6,609 bases of DNA from an uncultured Romboutsia sp. (lineage in GTDB: Bacteria; Bacillota; Clostridia; Peptostreptococcales; Peptostreptococcaceae), in contig CALFLM010000071.1 of assembly GCA_937880075.1 (NCBI GenBank), positions 1 to 6,609 on the forward strand, read 5' to 3'. Below are positions 1 through 5,985 of this stretch, piece by piece. The position numbers and the translations under genes are program-made. The notes under the pieces were generated by a model. That model made no database searches, had not been told where the DNA came from, and was given only the letters and a program-made list of their open reading frames with translations. Every line of letters begins with the position of its first letter. Position 1 is the first letter of the stretch.

Positions 1-17
1 ATTTGAATTAGCACAAC

Positions 18-56
18 ATATTGTATATAATTTTTTTAGTGCGACAGCCCCTTTTA
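18..56 (+). terminator. Trailing arm of a terminator-like hairpin, partner arm outside the window
   Basis: The sequence TGCGACAGCCCC (40-51) is followed by TTTTATTTT, the layout of the descending arm and T-tract of a rho-independent terminator reading rightwards. No complementary GGGGCTGTCGCA lies between base 1 and 39, so the ascending arm would have to be upstream of the window. It probably terminates a gene to the left. A copy of the same element occurs inverted at 6560-6593, so this is a dispersed hairpin unit and not a one-off terminator. Confidence 0.55.
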
Positions 57-259
57 TTTTATATTAGATTGATAAATTAAATGATAATGTTTATTGTAAT
101 TTATGAAAAAAATGAAAGGGTACGTTGATTTTTATAAATGCTCTAATACATCTAAATGTAAAAAAGTTGAAATGAGTAGATTATAAAAGATAATAAAATA
201 TTATAAAAGTTAATTTTAATATTTGAATATTATCACCAAATATAATATTGTATAAAAAG
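57..259. other. AT-rich non-coding leader, no gene seen
   Basis: No open reading frame with a ribosome binding site is visible on either strand. Weak promoter-like pairs exist, such as TTGAAT at 223-228 with TATTGT at 246-251 (17-bp spacing) and TTGAAA at 167-172 with TAATAA at 191-196 (18-bp spacing). Such matches are expected by chance in sequence this AT-rich, so they are not called as promoters. Confidence 0.5.
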
Positions 260-340
260 GTATTGTGTATCACACAGTACTGTGTTATTATAATAAATAA
301 GTAGTGTGCAATACATAGTACTAGGTAATTAAAATAAATA
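260..340 (+). promoter_or_regulatory. Duplicated 41-bp operator region of the PadR operon
   Basis: Two direct copies lie at 260-299 and 301-340 with a period of 41 bp, and about 31 of 40 positions agree. Each copy is centred on a dyad. In copy 1, 272-285 is a perfect 14-bp palindrome (ACACAGT/ACTGTGT) extendable with a mismatch to 269-288. In copy 2, TAGTACTA (316-323) has flanking TAC/GTA pairs at 312-314 and 325-327. The dyad centres are 41 bp apart, close to four helical turns, so two dimers would bind the same DNA face. PadR proteins are known to bind such dyads upstream of their own genes, so autoregulation is the natural reading. Direct binding is inferred. Confidence 0.65.
289..294 (+). 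promoter_or_regulatory. Candidate -10 box of the padR operon
   Basis: TATAAT matches the sigma-A -10 consensus exactly and sits directly after the first operator dyad and before the second. No good -35 hexamer is found at 16-18 bp upstream, where the sequence reads roughly TGTATC, so the promoter would be weak or need the operator context. With this -10, transcription would start near base 301, leaving a leader of about 60 nt that contains the second operator. A repressor bound at the first dyad would cover the spacer between -35 and -10. Confidence 0.45.
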
Positions 341-359
341 CATAAGAAAGGAGTAATTA

Positions 360-668
360 ATGAATACTCAATTTAGAAAAGGCGTTCTTGATATTTGTGT
401 TCTTACTTTAATATCTAAAAAAGATATGTACGGATATGAAATAGTTCAAAATATATCAAAAGTGATTGAAGTAAATGAAGGAACAATATATCCAATACTA
501 AGAAGGCTTACAAAAGAAGGATATTTTGAAACTTATATATTAGAATCAAACGAAGGGCCAGCGAGAAAATATTACAAAATAACACTTGAAGGAATTGAAA
601 ACTTAAATAGATTAAAAAGTGAATGGAATGAATTTGTACATGCAGTAAACAAATTTTTAAATGATTAA
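360..668 (+). CDS. PadR family transcriptional regulator
   Basis: This encodes a 102-residue protein, the usual size for the small PadR subfamily: a winged helix-turn-helix DNA-binding domain plus one C-terminal dimerisation helix. Recognisable motifs in order are YGYEI (24-28), the recognition-helix and turn segment GTIYPILRRL (41-50), and the beta-wing segment GPARKYYKIT (66-75). A helix rich in Leu, Trp and Phe follows (about 78-100). PadR proteins are dimeric repressors that respond to small molecules or envelope stress. The start is ATG at 360 with AAAGGAG at 347-353, a 6-nt gap. It is the first gene of a three-gene operon, and the next gene's ribosome binding site overlaps its stop codon. 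Tandem palindromes just upstream suggest it represses itself. The ligand cannot be deduced. Confidence 0.93.
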   Translation: MNTQFRKGVLDICVLTLISKKDMYGYEIVQNISKVIEVNEGTIYPILRRLTKEGYFETYILESNEGPARKYYKITLEGIENLNRLKSEWNEFVHAVNKFLND

Positions 669-680
669 GGAGGAATTGAA

Positions 681-1397
681 TTGAAGAAAGAAGATTTTTT
701 AGAAATTTTAAGAGACTACCTTAAGAAAGGTTATTCTGAAGATGAAGTTATGGATATATTAAGAGACTATGAAGAATATTTTGTAGATGGAATAATTGAA
801 GGTAAAAGTGAAATAGAAATAATTCAGTCTTTAGGTTCACCAAAGGAAATTGCAAATGAGCTATTATCTGAAAGTAATATAAAAAGTGAAAATAAGGTTA
901 AAGGAAAAGTAGAAAGCTTTTTTATAGAAGCAAAAGGTAAATTTAAATCAGGATTAAATAAATTTAAAGTGAACTTAAATGATAAAGAACATGTAAAATC
1001 AAGAAAGAAAATAGAGCTTTTACAAGTACTACTTACTATAATACTATTACCATTTGCATTTGCTATAGTATGCTCAACTATTGGAGTAGGAGTAGGGCTT
1101 ATAGGTTCTTTAATTGCATTAGTTGTAGGAACTCCTTTTGCAATTAGCTTAATGAATGTAATGCCAGAAGTCAAAATGTTAATAATATTTTTATTTATAG
1201 CTTATATAGGATTTGAAATACTAATATGGCAATTATTTACTGTAGTTGTAAGATTAGAGAAAAAAGCATTTAAAATATATATAACATGGCTTAAAACAAA
1301 TAAATTATATATAGATGGAAGTATAAAAAAGGAAGAAATAGAAAAGCATGATGAAATAATAATTAAAGATAAGGATGGAGGAGAATTAGATGAATAA
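681..1397 (+). CDS. DUF1700/HAAS-domain membrane protein
   Basis: The protein has 238 residues. The N-terminal 65 or so form the HAAS-type helical domain typical of DUF1700 proteins: a helix with DFLEILRDYL (5-14), a second acidic helix with DILRDYEEYF (25-34), and a third ending in LGSPKEIANELL (51-62). A charged linker (about 65-110) leads into two or three hydrophobic segments near 112-133, 134-158 and 166-190, then a charged cytoplasmic tail. In known operons HAAS proteins are encoded next to PadR regulators and are thought to bridge the regulator and membrane partner; the exact biochemistry is not settled. The start is TTG at 681, chosen because AAGGAGG (667-673) overlaps the padR stop and leaves a 7-nt gap. 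The end overlaps the next gene by 8 nt, indicating translational coupling. Confidence 0.88.
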   Translation: MKKEDFLEILRDYLKKGYSEDEVMDILRDYEEYFVDGIIEGKSEIEIIQSLGSPKEIANELLSESNIKSENKVKGKVESFFIEAKGKFKSGLNKFKVNLNDKEHVKSRKKIELLQVLLTIILLPFAFAIVCSTIGVGVGLIGSLIALVVGTPFAISLMNVMPEVKMLIIFLFIAYIGFEILIWQLFTVVVRLEKKAFKIYITWLKTNKLYIDGSIKKEEIEKHDEIIIKDKDGGELDE

Positions 1398-2433
1398 AAA
1401 ACGTATAGTTACAGGTGTCGGTGTAGTTCTTCTTACAATTGGTATTGTAGGTAGTATATGGTCGGGAATAGAAGCAATGCCAAAGCTAATAAATAATGCT
1501 CAAACAATACAGGATAATTTAAATCAACAAGAGATTTTATATAAAGGACAAATAAAATTAACTAAATTAAATATAAATTCTAAGGTAAGTAATGTAGTAA
1601 TAAAAAAATATGATGGAAAAGATGTTGTAGTTGAAAGAAATGGAAATAAAAACTTAAGTACGATAACTACTAAAGAAAATGGTAGTGAATTAACTATAAA
1701 TGAAGAACTTAATAATAATAACTTAGGAAAAAGTATAGATGATATAGTTAGATATTTTGTAGATGAATTATATACATCACATTATTCAGATATAACTATT
1801 TATATTCCTAACAATATAGATATAAATGTTGACACAAATAATGGTGGACTATATATTAATGATGTTAATGCGAATAGTTTAAATTTTAATACGTCATACG
1901 GAAGCATATCATTAAGTGAATATAGTAATATTAAAAACTTGAATATAAAATCTGACTCTAGTATATCTTTAAAAGTTGGAGAGGTATATTGTATAGATAA
2001 TTTAAGTATAGAATCCAATAATGTAAATATATATGAAGAAACTTTTGTAAAAGATGAATCTAAAATTCCAGAAAGTGTTAAAATACTTATAAATAATAAG
2101 TATAGTGATAATGATAATGACTCTGTTGTTATAGATACAAATTTACCAATAGCTAAAAATTTAGATATTACTTCAAATGAAACTGTAGATTTAAATTTAC
2201 CTATATTAGATTATAAACTTAACTTTGACATAAAAACTTCAAATAATATATCTTTTGCTAATGGTAAAGTAAATAAATATTTAGGTACTTCTTTAGAGAA
2301 ATACTTTAATTTAAATGATAATGAATATATATTTAATGAAAGAAGCTTTAAAGGATTAATAAATAAAGATCTTGTGAATAATCCTATAGAATACTTTGTT
2401 AATATAAGAAGTGCAAATGTAAAGTTTAACTAA
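1390..2433 (+). CDS. Membrane-anchored DUF4097-like beta-repeat protein
   Basis: The protein has 347 residues. Residues 1-5 are basic (MNKKR) and residues 6-27 form one hydrophobic segment, giving an uncleaved signal anchor that places the rest outside the membrane; no lipobox cysteine is seen. From about 55 onward the sequence is a run of short beta strands separated by Asn/Asp-rich turns, for example DITIYIP (134-140), INVDTNNGGLYI (145-156) and LNFNTSYGSISL (164-175). This is the right-handed beta-helix pattern of the DUF4097 (LiaG-like) family. There is a single cysteine, at 201. The start is ATG at 1390, preceded by GGAGGAG (1377-1383), inside the end of the DUF1700 gene. PadR, DUF1700 and DUF4097 are a recurrent trio, suggesting an envelope-sensing unit, though no activity is established. 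No convincing terminator hairpin follows. Confidence 0.82.
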   Translation: MNKKRIVTGVGVVLLTIGIVGSIWSGIEAMPKLINNAQTIQDNLNQQEILYKGQIKLTKLNINSKVSNVVIKKYDGKDVVVERNGNKNLSTITTKENGSELTINEELNNNNLGKSIDDIVRYFVDELYTSHYSDITIYIPNNIDINVDTNNGGLYINDVNANSLNFNTSYGSISLSEYSNIKNLNIKSDSSISLKVGEVYCIDNLSIESNNVNIYEETFVKDESKIPESVKILINNKYSDNDNDSVVIDTNLPIAKNLDITSNETVDLNLPILDYKLNFDIKTSNNISFANGKVNKYLGTSLEKYFNLNDNEYIFNERSFKGLINKDLVNNPIEYFVNIRSANVKFN

Positions 2434-2452
2434 TATTTTACTAATTAATAGG

Positions 2453-2480
2453 TTACAAAATGTAAGAATGTGGGTATAAT
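2453..2480 (+). promoter_or_regulatory. Candidate promoter for the BFD-like ferredoxin gene
   Basis: TATAAT at 2475-2480 is an exact -10 match. A poor -35 candidate, TTACAA (2453-2458), lies 16 bp upstream. Transcription would start near 2487, only about 26 nt before the preferred ATG at 2513. This also argues against the GTG at 2483 as the start, because that codon would lie upstream of or at the transcript 5' end. Confidence 0.45.
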
Positions 2481-2512
2481 AAGTGTATATATTTAATGGA
2501 GGTAAAATATTT

Positions 2513-2698
2513 ATGAACAAAGAAGAAAAAGTATGTTACTGTTTTAATGTAACTGTAGGTGATATAGAAAAATCTATAAAGAGCGGTGCTGATTCTTTAG
2601 GTGCAGTTCAACAAGCTACAAAAGCTGGAGCTGGATGCGGTAGATGTAGTTCAAATGTAGAAAAAGTAACTTTAGAATTATTAAAAGAAAATAAATAA
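2513..2698 (+). CDS. BFD-like [2Fe-2S]-binding protein
   Basis: This is a 61-residue, single-domain protein matching the bacterioferritin-associated ferredoxin-like fold (Fer2_BFD). The four cluster ligands are visible as C8-x-C10 near the N-terminus and C42-x-x-C45, separated by 31 residues. The segment AGAGCGRC (38-45) is characteristic. The helical region between them (15-37) matches the family's helix-turn-helix layout. Such proteins bind one [2Fe-2S] cluster; stand-alone versions in clostridia probably serve as small electron carriers or in iron handling, but the partner is unknown. I chose ATG 2513 over an in-frame GTG at 2483 because TGGAGG (2497-2502) lies 10 nt upstream and the extra 10 residues would not belong to the domain. 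It is monocistronic and ends in a strong terminator. Confidence 0.9.
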   Translation: MNKEEKVCYCFNVTVGDIEKSIKSGADSLGAVQQATKAGAGCGRCSSNVEKVTLELLKENK

Positions 2699-2704
2699 TT
2701 ATAT

Positions 2705-2739
2705 AAATGACCTGTCATAAAAACACGACAGGTTATTTT
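2705..2739 (+). terminator. Rho-independent terminator after the BFD-like gene
   Basis: The stem core ACCTGTC (2710-2716) pairs with GACAGGT (2727-2733), and flanking A/T and one G-T pair extend it to about 12 bp. The loop is 10 nt. The descending arm runs into TTATTTTATTT. It lies 7 nt past the stop codon and is the clearest GC-containing hairpin in the left half. Confidence 0.85.
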
Positions 2740-2912
2740 ATTTGATGTAGTTAAAAAATAATTATATAGGGTTATGAATTTTACTGTATAGATTTGGGTA
2801 TTAAATTAAATAGAGGTAAAGATATGGATACTATAAGTATTATATGATTAATATAACTTAAAAGTTTTGTAAAAAAGATCATAGAAAAAATTTAAATAAG
2901 GTAGGATTTGAG

Positions 2913-4100
2913 ATGAACATAACTCCAAATGCAAACAGAAAACATATAGGAATATACGGAAATACTAATAGTGGAAAATCTTCATTAATGAATAATATAC
3001 TAGGTCAAGATATATCATTAGTATCAAATGTAGAAGGGACTACAACAGACCCTGTTCAAAAGGCTATGGAACTTATACCATTTGGGCCAATACTTTTAAT
3101 AGATACAGCAGGACTTGAAGATAAAAGCCAATTAGGTGAAATAAGAGTTAAAAAAAGCTTTGAGTTTTTAAAGAGATTAGACTTTGCTATATATGTAGTA
3201 GATGGGAAAGATTTAGATGTAGATACTTATAAAAAGTGGAAAAGAGAAGCTAATAAATATAATATAAAGCACATAGTTGTTGTAAATAAATTAGATAGAT
3301 TAAGTGATGATGAAATAAATAATATAAATAATATATTTGATAGTCCATTATTTATATCTGCTAAGAAAAATGAAAATATAGATAAGTTAAAAGATGAACT
3401 TATAAAATCTTTAGAACAAGATGAAGAAGATAAACCAATAGTGGGAGATTTACTTAATTATGGATCAACTGTAGTTTTAGTTGTACCAATAGATTCTGAA
3501 GCTCCAAAGGGAAGAATTATACTTCCACAAGTTCAAGTTATAAGAGATTGTTTAGACCATGGAATAAAAACCTATGTTGTTAGAGATACAGAACTTGAAG
3601 ATGCATTAAAAGAAATTAAAAATGTAGATTTGGTTATAACTGATTCACAAGCTTTTAAAGAAGTTGATAAAATAGTTCCAAAAGAAATAAATTTAACTAG
3701 TTTTTCTATATTATTTGCAAGACAAAAAGGAGAGCTTAGCGACTTTTTAGAAGGAGCAAATAAATTAAAGGATTTAAAGCCAGGTGATAAAATATTAATA
3801 TGTGAAAGTTGTACTCATAATATATCTCATGAAGATATAGGTAGAATAAAAATACCTAGAATGTTAAATAAAATTGCTGGTGGAGAGTTAAATTTAGAAT
3901 ATAAAGTAGGCTATGATTTCAATGAAGATGTAGAAAATTATGATATGGTAATACACTGTGGTGCATGTATGGTAAATAGAAAAAGTGTAATAAACAAAAT
4001 TAATTTATGTAAAGAAAAGAATGTTCCTATAACTAATTATGGTTTAGTTATAGCATATTTTACAGGTATATTAGATAGAAGTATAGAAATATTTAAATAA
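2913..4100 (+). CDS. hydF: [FeFe] hydrogenase H-cluster maturation GTPase HydF
   Basis: HydF is the scaffold on which the diiron subcluster of [FeFe] hydrogenase is assembled with HydE and HydG before transfer to HydA. The 395-residue length fits the family. The N-terminal GTPase domain shows the P-loop GNTNSGKS (16-23), switch I TTT (43-45), DTAG (64-67), NKLD (125-128) and SAK (149-151). A middle dimerisation domain follows (about 180-275), including PKGRIILPQVQ (198-208). The C-terminal cluster domain carries C300-T-H302 and H348-C349-x-x-C352, the family's [4Fe-4S] ligand signature, with 45 residues between the two histidines. The start is ATG at 2913 with AAGGTAGG (2898-2905) upstream. 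hydE, hydG and the hydrogenase are not in the window, so the maturation genes are dispersed. A terminator follows directly. Confidence 0.97.
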   Translation: MNITPNANRKHIGIYGNTNSGKSSLMNNILGQDISLVSNVEGTTTDPVQKAMELIPFGPILLIDTAGLEDKSQLGEIRVKKSFEFLKRLDFAIYVVDGKDLDVDTYKKWKREANKYNIKHIVVVNKLDRLSDDEINNINNIFDSPLFISAKKNENIDKLKDELIKSLEQDEEDKPIVGDLLNYGSTVVLVVPIDSEAPKGRIILPQVQVIRDCLDHGIKTYVVRDTELEDALKEIKNVDLVITDSQAFKEVDKIVPKEINLTSFSILFARQKGELSDFLEGANKLKDLKPGDKILICESCTHNISHEDIGRIKIPRMLNKIAGGELNLEYKVGYDFNEDVENYDMVIHCGACMVNRKSVINKINLCKEKNVPITNYGLVIAYFTGILDRSIEIFK

Positions 4101-4116
4101 TAAAGCTTAAATAACA

Positions 4117-4155
4117 AAAAGAGTATCTTAAATATTTAAGGTATTCTTTCTTTAT
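4117..4155 (+). terminator. Terminator after hydF
   Basis: An inverted repeat at 4118-4149 forms a 15-16 bp stem with two G-T wobbles, centred on AAATATTT and closed by AAGAGTAT/GTATTCTT. It is followed by CTTTATTA. It begins about 17 nt after the hydF stop. The stem is AT-rich but long, and the A-run before it would let it work weakly in the opposite direction. Confidence 0.75.
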
Positions 4156-4453
4156 TATAAATTAAAGTAGTTTTATTAATTATAGGCATACAAAAATAAG
4201 TTATATACGAATAAACTTTTAAAAGTAAACTAAAGCTATTTAAAAATAAAAAATATAATCTAACGTTAGTAACAGATATAAATGCACTTATAAAATATAG
4301 TGTAAGAGATACCTTTTTATGTATAAGTAAACTATTATAACATAGTAAAAATTCGTATTTAAATAAATAGGAATAGATATAGAATACTTGAAATAATAAA
4401 TAGTAAAATGGTAAATAATAAACAATAAAAATAAAGTTAAGGAGAATTATAAT
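4156..4453. other. Non-coding leader of the thioredoxin gene
   Basis: No gene is supportable here on either strand. Perfect short palindromes are present at 4215-4226 (ACTTTTAAAAGT) and 4260-4269 (CTAACGTTAG). TATAAT occurs at 4254-4259 without a recognisable -35. A closer promoter candidate is TTGAAA (4388-4393) with TAAATA (4412-4417), 18-bp spacing, which would give a short leader. The ribosome binding site is AAGGAG at 4439-4444. The length of the leader leaves room for regulation, but I see no known riboswitch or T-box pattern. Confidence 0.45.
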
Positions 4454-4771
4454 ATGGCACAAGTTATAAGTAGTGAAGAGTTTAATAATCTTGTACAAAA
4501 TACAGAAGGAATAGCAGTAGTTGACTTTTTTGCAACTTGGTGTGGACCATGTAAAATGTTAGCGCCAGTATTTCAAGAAGTAGCAAATGATTTTGATGGA
4601 AAAGCAAATTTTTACAAAATAGATATAGATGCAAGTCTTGATATAGCAAGACAATTCAGCGTAAGTACAGTACCTACAGTAATAGTATTTAGAAATGGTG
4701 AACCTATAGAAAGATTAGTAGGATTCATGCCTAAAGAAAATTTAGCATCTAAAATAAAAGAGTATCTTTAA
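4454..4771 (+). CDS. trxA: Thioredoxin
   Basis: This is a 105-residue classical thioredoxin that reduces protein disulfides in the cytoplasm using electrons from thioredoxin reductase. The active site is WCGPC at 29-33 within VVDFFATWCGPCK, the buried Asp is D24, and the cis-proline is P74 in STVPT (71-75). The C-terminal strand and glycine (RNGEP, VGFMPKE) complete the fold, and there is no signal peptide. The start is ATG at 4454, preceded by AAGGAG at 4439-4444. It stands alone between two terminators, with no thioredoxin reductase gene in the window. It may be one of several thioredoxins in the genome, so the symbol names the family and does not claim orthology to a particular paralogue. 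Confidence 0.95.
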   Translation: MAQVISSEEFNNLVQNTEGIAVVDFFATWCGPCKMLAPVFQEVANDFDGKANFYKIDIDASLDIARQFSVSTVPTVIVFRNGEPIERLVGFMPKENLASKIKEYL

Positions 4772-4822
4772 AAATAAAAAACTTTACAAGGTTAATATTA
4801 ACTTTGTAAAGTTTTTTATTTT
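4771..4822. terminator. Long bidirectional terminator after trxA
   Basis: The two arms 4771-4796 and 4797-4822 are complementary at every position with one G-T wobble (4790/4803). The core is ACTTTACAA paired with TTGTAAAGT, and the centre is TTAATATTAA. An A-run on the left and T-run on the right (4812-4817) mean it can stop transcription from both directions. It starts at the last base of the trxA stop codon. Confidence 0.88.
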
Positions 4823-5267
4823 TATATTAAACTACGCATATGCAAATCATTACTATTGATAAAACAGCAAGTCATTGGTTTGAAAATTAATCAATTTTAG
4901 AAACAACATAAATTATTATACTAAAGGTACCTACAGATATTATAAGTATTAATTTTCTTTTTAAATTGAACTTAGGTATATTTCTTTATAATAATTATTT
5001 AAAAAATAGTATTCTAATTTTTTTAGATTGTTCATTTTCTACAGATTTACTCATAAATTAACTCTTACACTAAAAATGTAAAATATTATAAATAAATATT
5101 ATCTTATACAGTAATTTGCTTAAAAGGTACTAATATTCTTTTATTTTACTTTTAAATAAATTACGATATGAAAATTATGAAAATTTAATAGAAATACTAT
5201 ATTAAATATATTTTAGTAAGGGAATTGCTACAGTAACAATTAGTAAAATAGTATCATAAAATACATA
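4823..5267. other. Long AT-rich intergenic region, no gene seen
   Basis: No reading frame with a credible ribosome binding site was found on either strand, and stop codons are dense in all frames. There is no recognisable tRNA, riboswitch or insertion-sequence remnant. The stretch just before the next gene contains CATAAAAT (5255-5262), which loosely resembles a mother-cell sporulation sigma -10 element, but no matching -35 was found. A small RNA cannot be excluded. Confidence 0.4.
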
Positions 5268-5326
5268 AAGGATATCTCAAAATATATTTATATAACGAGA
5301 TAACTCCTTATTGTAACTTAAGGCGG
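5268..5326 (+). promoter_or_regulatory. Structured 5' leader with alternative pairing at the ribosome binding site
   Basis: AAGGA+TATCTC (5268-5278) can pair with GAGATA (5297-5302) and TCCTT (5305-5309), giving an 11-bp stem with a 2-nt bulge. The same CCTTA (5306-5310) can instead pair with TAAGG (5319-5323), which is part of the Shine-Dalgarno AAGGCGGTG (5320-5328) of the gene at 5334. The two foldings exclude each other, so the upstream stem would free the ribosome binding site and the downstream one would hide it. This is an inference from base pairing only. Confidence 0.4.
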
Positions 5327-5333
5327 TGTCATT

Positions 5334-5570
5334 ATGAGAGGAAAAAATGAAAAAGTTGAAAAAGCAGTAAAAAAAGTAACTGACCCTATAGAAAAGGTAG
5401 GAAAAGAAGTTGTAAATGGAGTAGGTAACGTTGCTAAAGAAACAGTACAGGGAACTTTAAAAGTAGGAAAAGAAGCTATAAAAACAGGTGCTAATGTAGG
5501 AAAAGAAACTATAAATACAGGTAAAAAAGTAGGAAAAGTTGTAAAAGATACAGTTAAAAAAGGTAAATAA
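5334..5570 (+). CDS. Small Lys-rich protein of five tandem 11-residue repeats
   Basis: I do not recognise a named family. The 78-residue protein is mostly five 11-mers in unbroken register, starting at V22, V33, V44, V55 and V66, with consensus V-G-K-E-x-(V/I)-x-x-x-x-(N/K). The N-terminal part is a charged helix with the single proline P18. The 11-residue period, Lys/Glu/Thr/Gly/Val composition and absence of Cys, Trp and aromatics resemble group 3 LEA proteins, apolipoproteins and synucleins, which fold as amphipathic 11/3 helices on membranes or on drying. Net charge is positive. There is no signal peptide or membrane span. The start is ATG 5334 behind AAGGCGGTG. It is monocistronic, with a hairpin after its stop. 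A role in stress protection or membrane or spore association is plausible but unproven. Confidence 0.82.
   Translation: MRGKNEKVEKAVKKVTDPIEKVGKEVVNGVGNVAKETVQGTLKVGKEAIKTGANVGKETINTGKKVGKVVKDTVKKGK
5397..5561 (+). repeat. Five 33-bp tandem coding repeats
   Basis: Units begin at 5397, 5430, 5463, 5496 and 5529. Four of the five start with GTAGGAAAAG (the second reads GTTGCTAAAG), and the third and fourth are most alike. Each unit encodes one 11-residue repeat, so copy number can change without breaking the frame. The units have diverged at third positions, suggesting an old duplication kept by selection on the protein. Confidence 0.8.
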
Positions 5571-5578
5571 TTAAAGAA

Positions 5579-5616
5579 AAGGAGTATACATAAGATTTGT
5601 ATACTCCTTATTTATT
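5579..5616 (+). terminator. Hairpin terminator after the 11-mer repeat gene
   Basis: AAGGAGTATACA (5579-5590) pairs perfectly with TGTATACTCCTT (5598-5609) around a 7-nt loop, followed by ATTTATT. It lies 8 nt after the stop. The stem is strong, but the T-tract is interrupted by A, so termination may be partial. Confidence 0.7.
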
Positions 5617-5947
5617 AAAATTTAGACAAAATAAGCAAAAAATTAAAATCTTTTAAGCAAAATATACTGATTAAATAATTGTGATTAAATAGTTAAGTAT
5701 AGATATATTAATAATCATATTGTGAATATAAAATAAATTTAAGGAATTGATGAAATTATTTTCAAAATGAAGCAGATTGAATTTTTTATATAGTAAAGTA
5801 ACAAATTAGACTTTAGAGTCATATATATTGATTACAGATGTTTTAAAGTAGAATATTATCAATAAAAAGTACTATATAGATTATTTTAGACAAAAGGTAT
5901 TACTAATTTAATTAGCTTAAACTTATCCAAAGATTAAGTTATAAAGC
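5617..5947. other. AT-rich intergenic region, no gene seen
   Basis: No supportable gene lies here on either strand. AAGGA with ATG at 5750 looks like a start, but the frame closes after six codons at 5768-5770. No recognisable RNA or mobile-element sequence was seen. Confidence 0.45.
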
Positions 5948-5953
5948 TATAAT
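5948..5953 (+). promoter_or_regulatory. Candidate -10 box for the Cys-rich gene
   Basis: TATAAT is an exact -10 match, 38 nt before the preferred GTG start. The best -35 candidate, TATCCA at 5924-5929 with 18-bp spacing, is poor. If used, the leader would be about 25 nt. Confidence 0.35.
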
Positions 5954-5985
5954 AGGTAAGCATTACAGAATAAAAGGAGATGTTT

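Noticed and set aside
824..1174. Reverse-strand frame inside the DUF1700 gene
   Set aside because: It lies wholly within a well-supported gene on the + strand and has no domain or start signal.
2483..2512. GTG start giving a 71-residue BFD-like protein
   Set aside because: The codon lies at or before the predicted transcript start, has no upstream ribosome binding site, and the extra residues translate the real Shine-Dalgarno region.
4136..4498. Reverse-strand frame over the hydF terminator and trxA leader
   Set aside because: It runs through a terminator stem and into the thioredoxin start. It is rich in Tyr, Leu, Phe and Ile as expected of translated AT-rich DNA, and no family is recognisable.
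5750..5770. Mini-gene behind AAGGA in the 5617-5947 spacer
   Set aside because: The frame ends after six codons. A leader peptide is possible, but no terminator or attenuator follows it.
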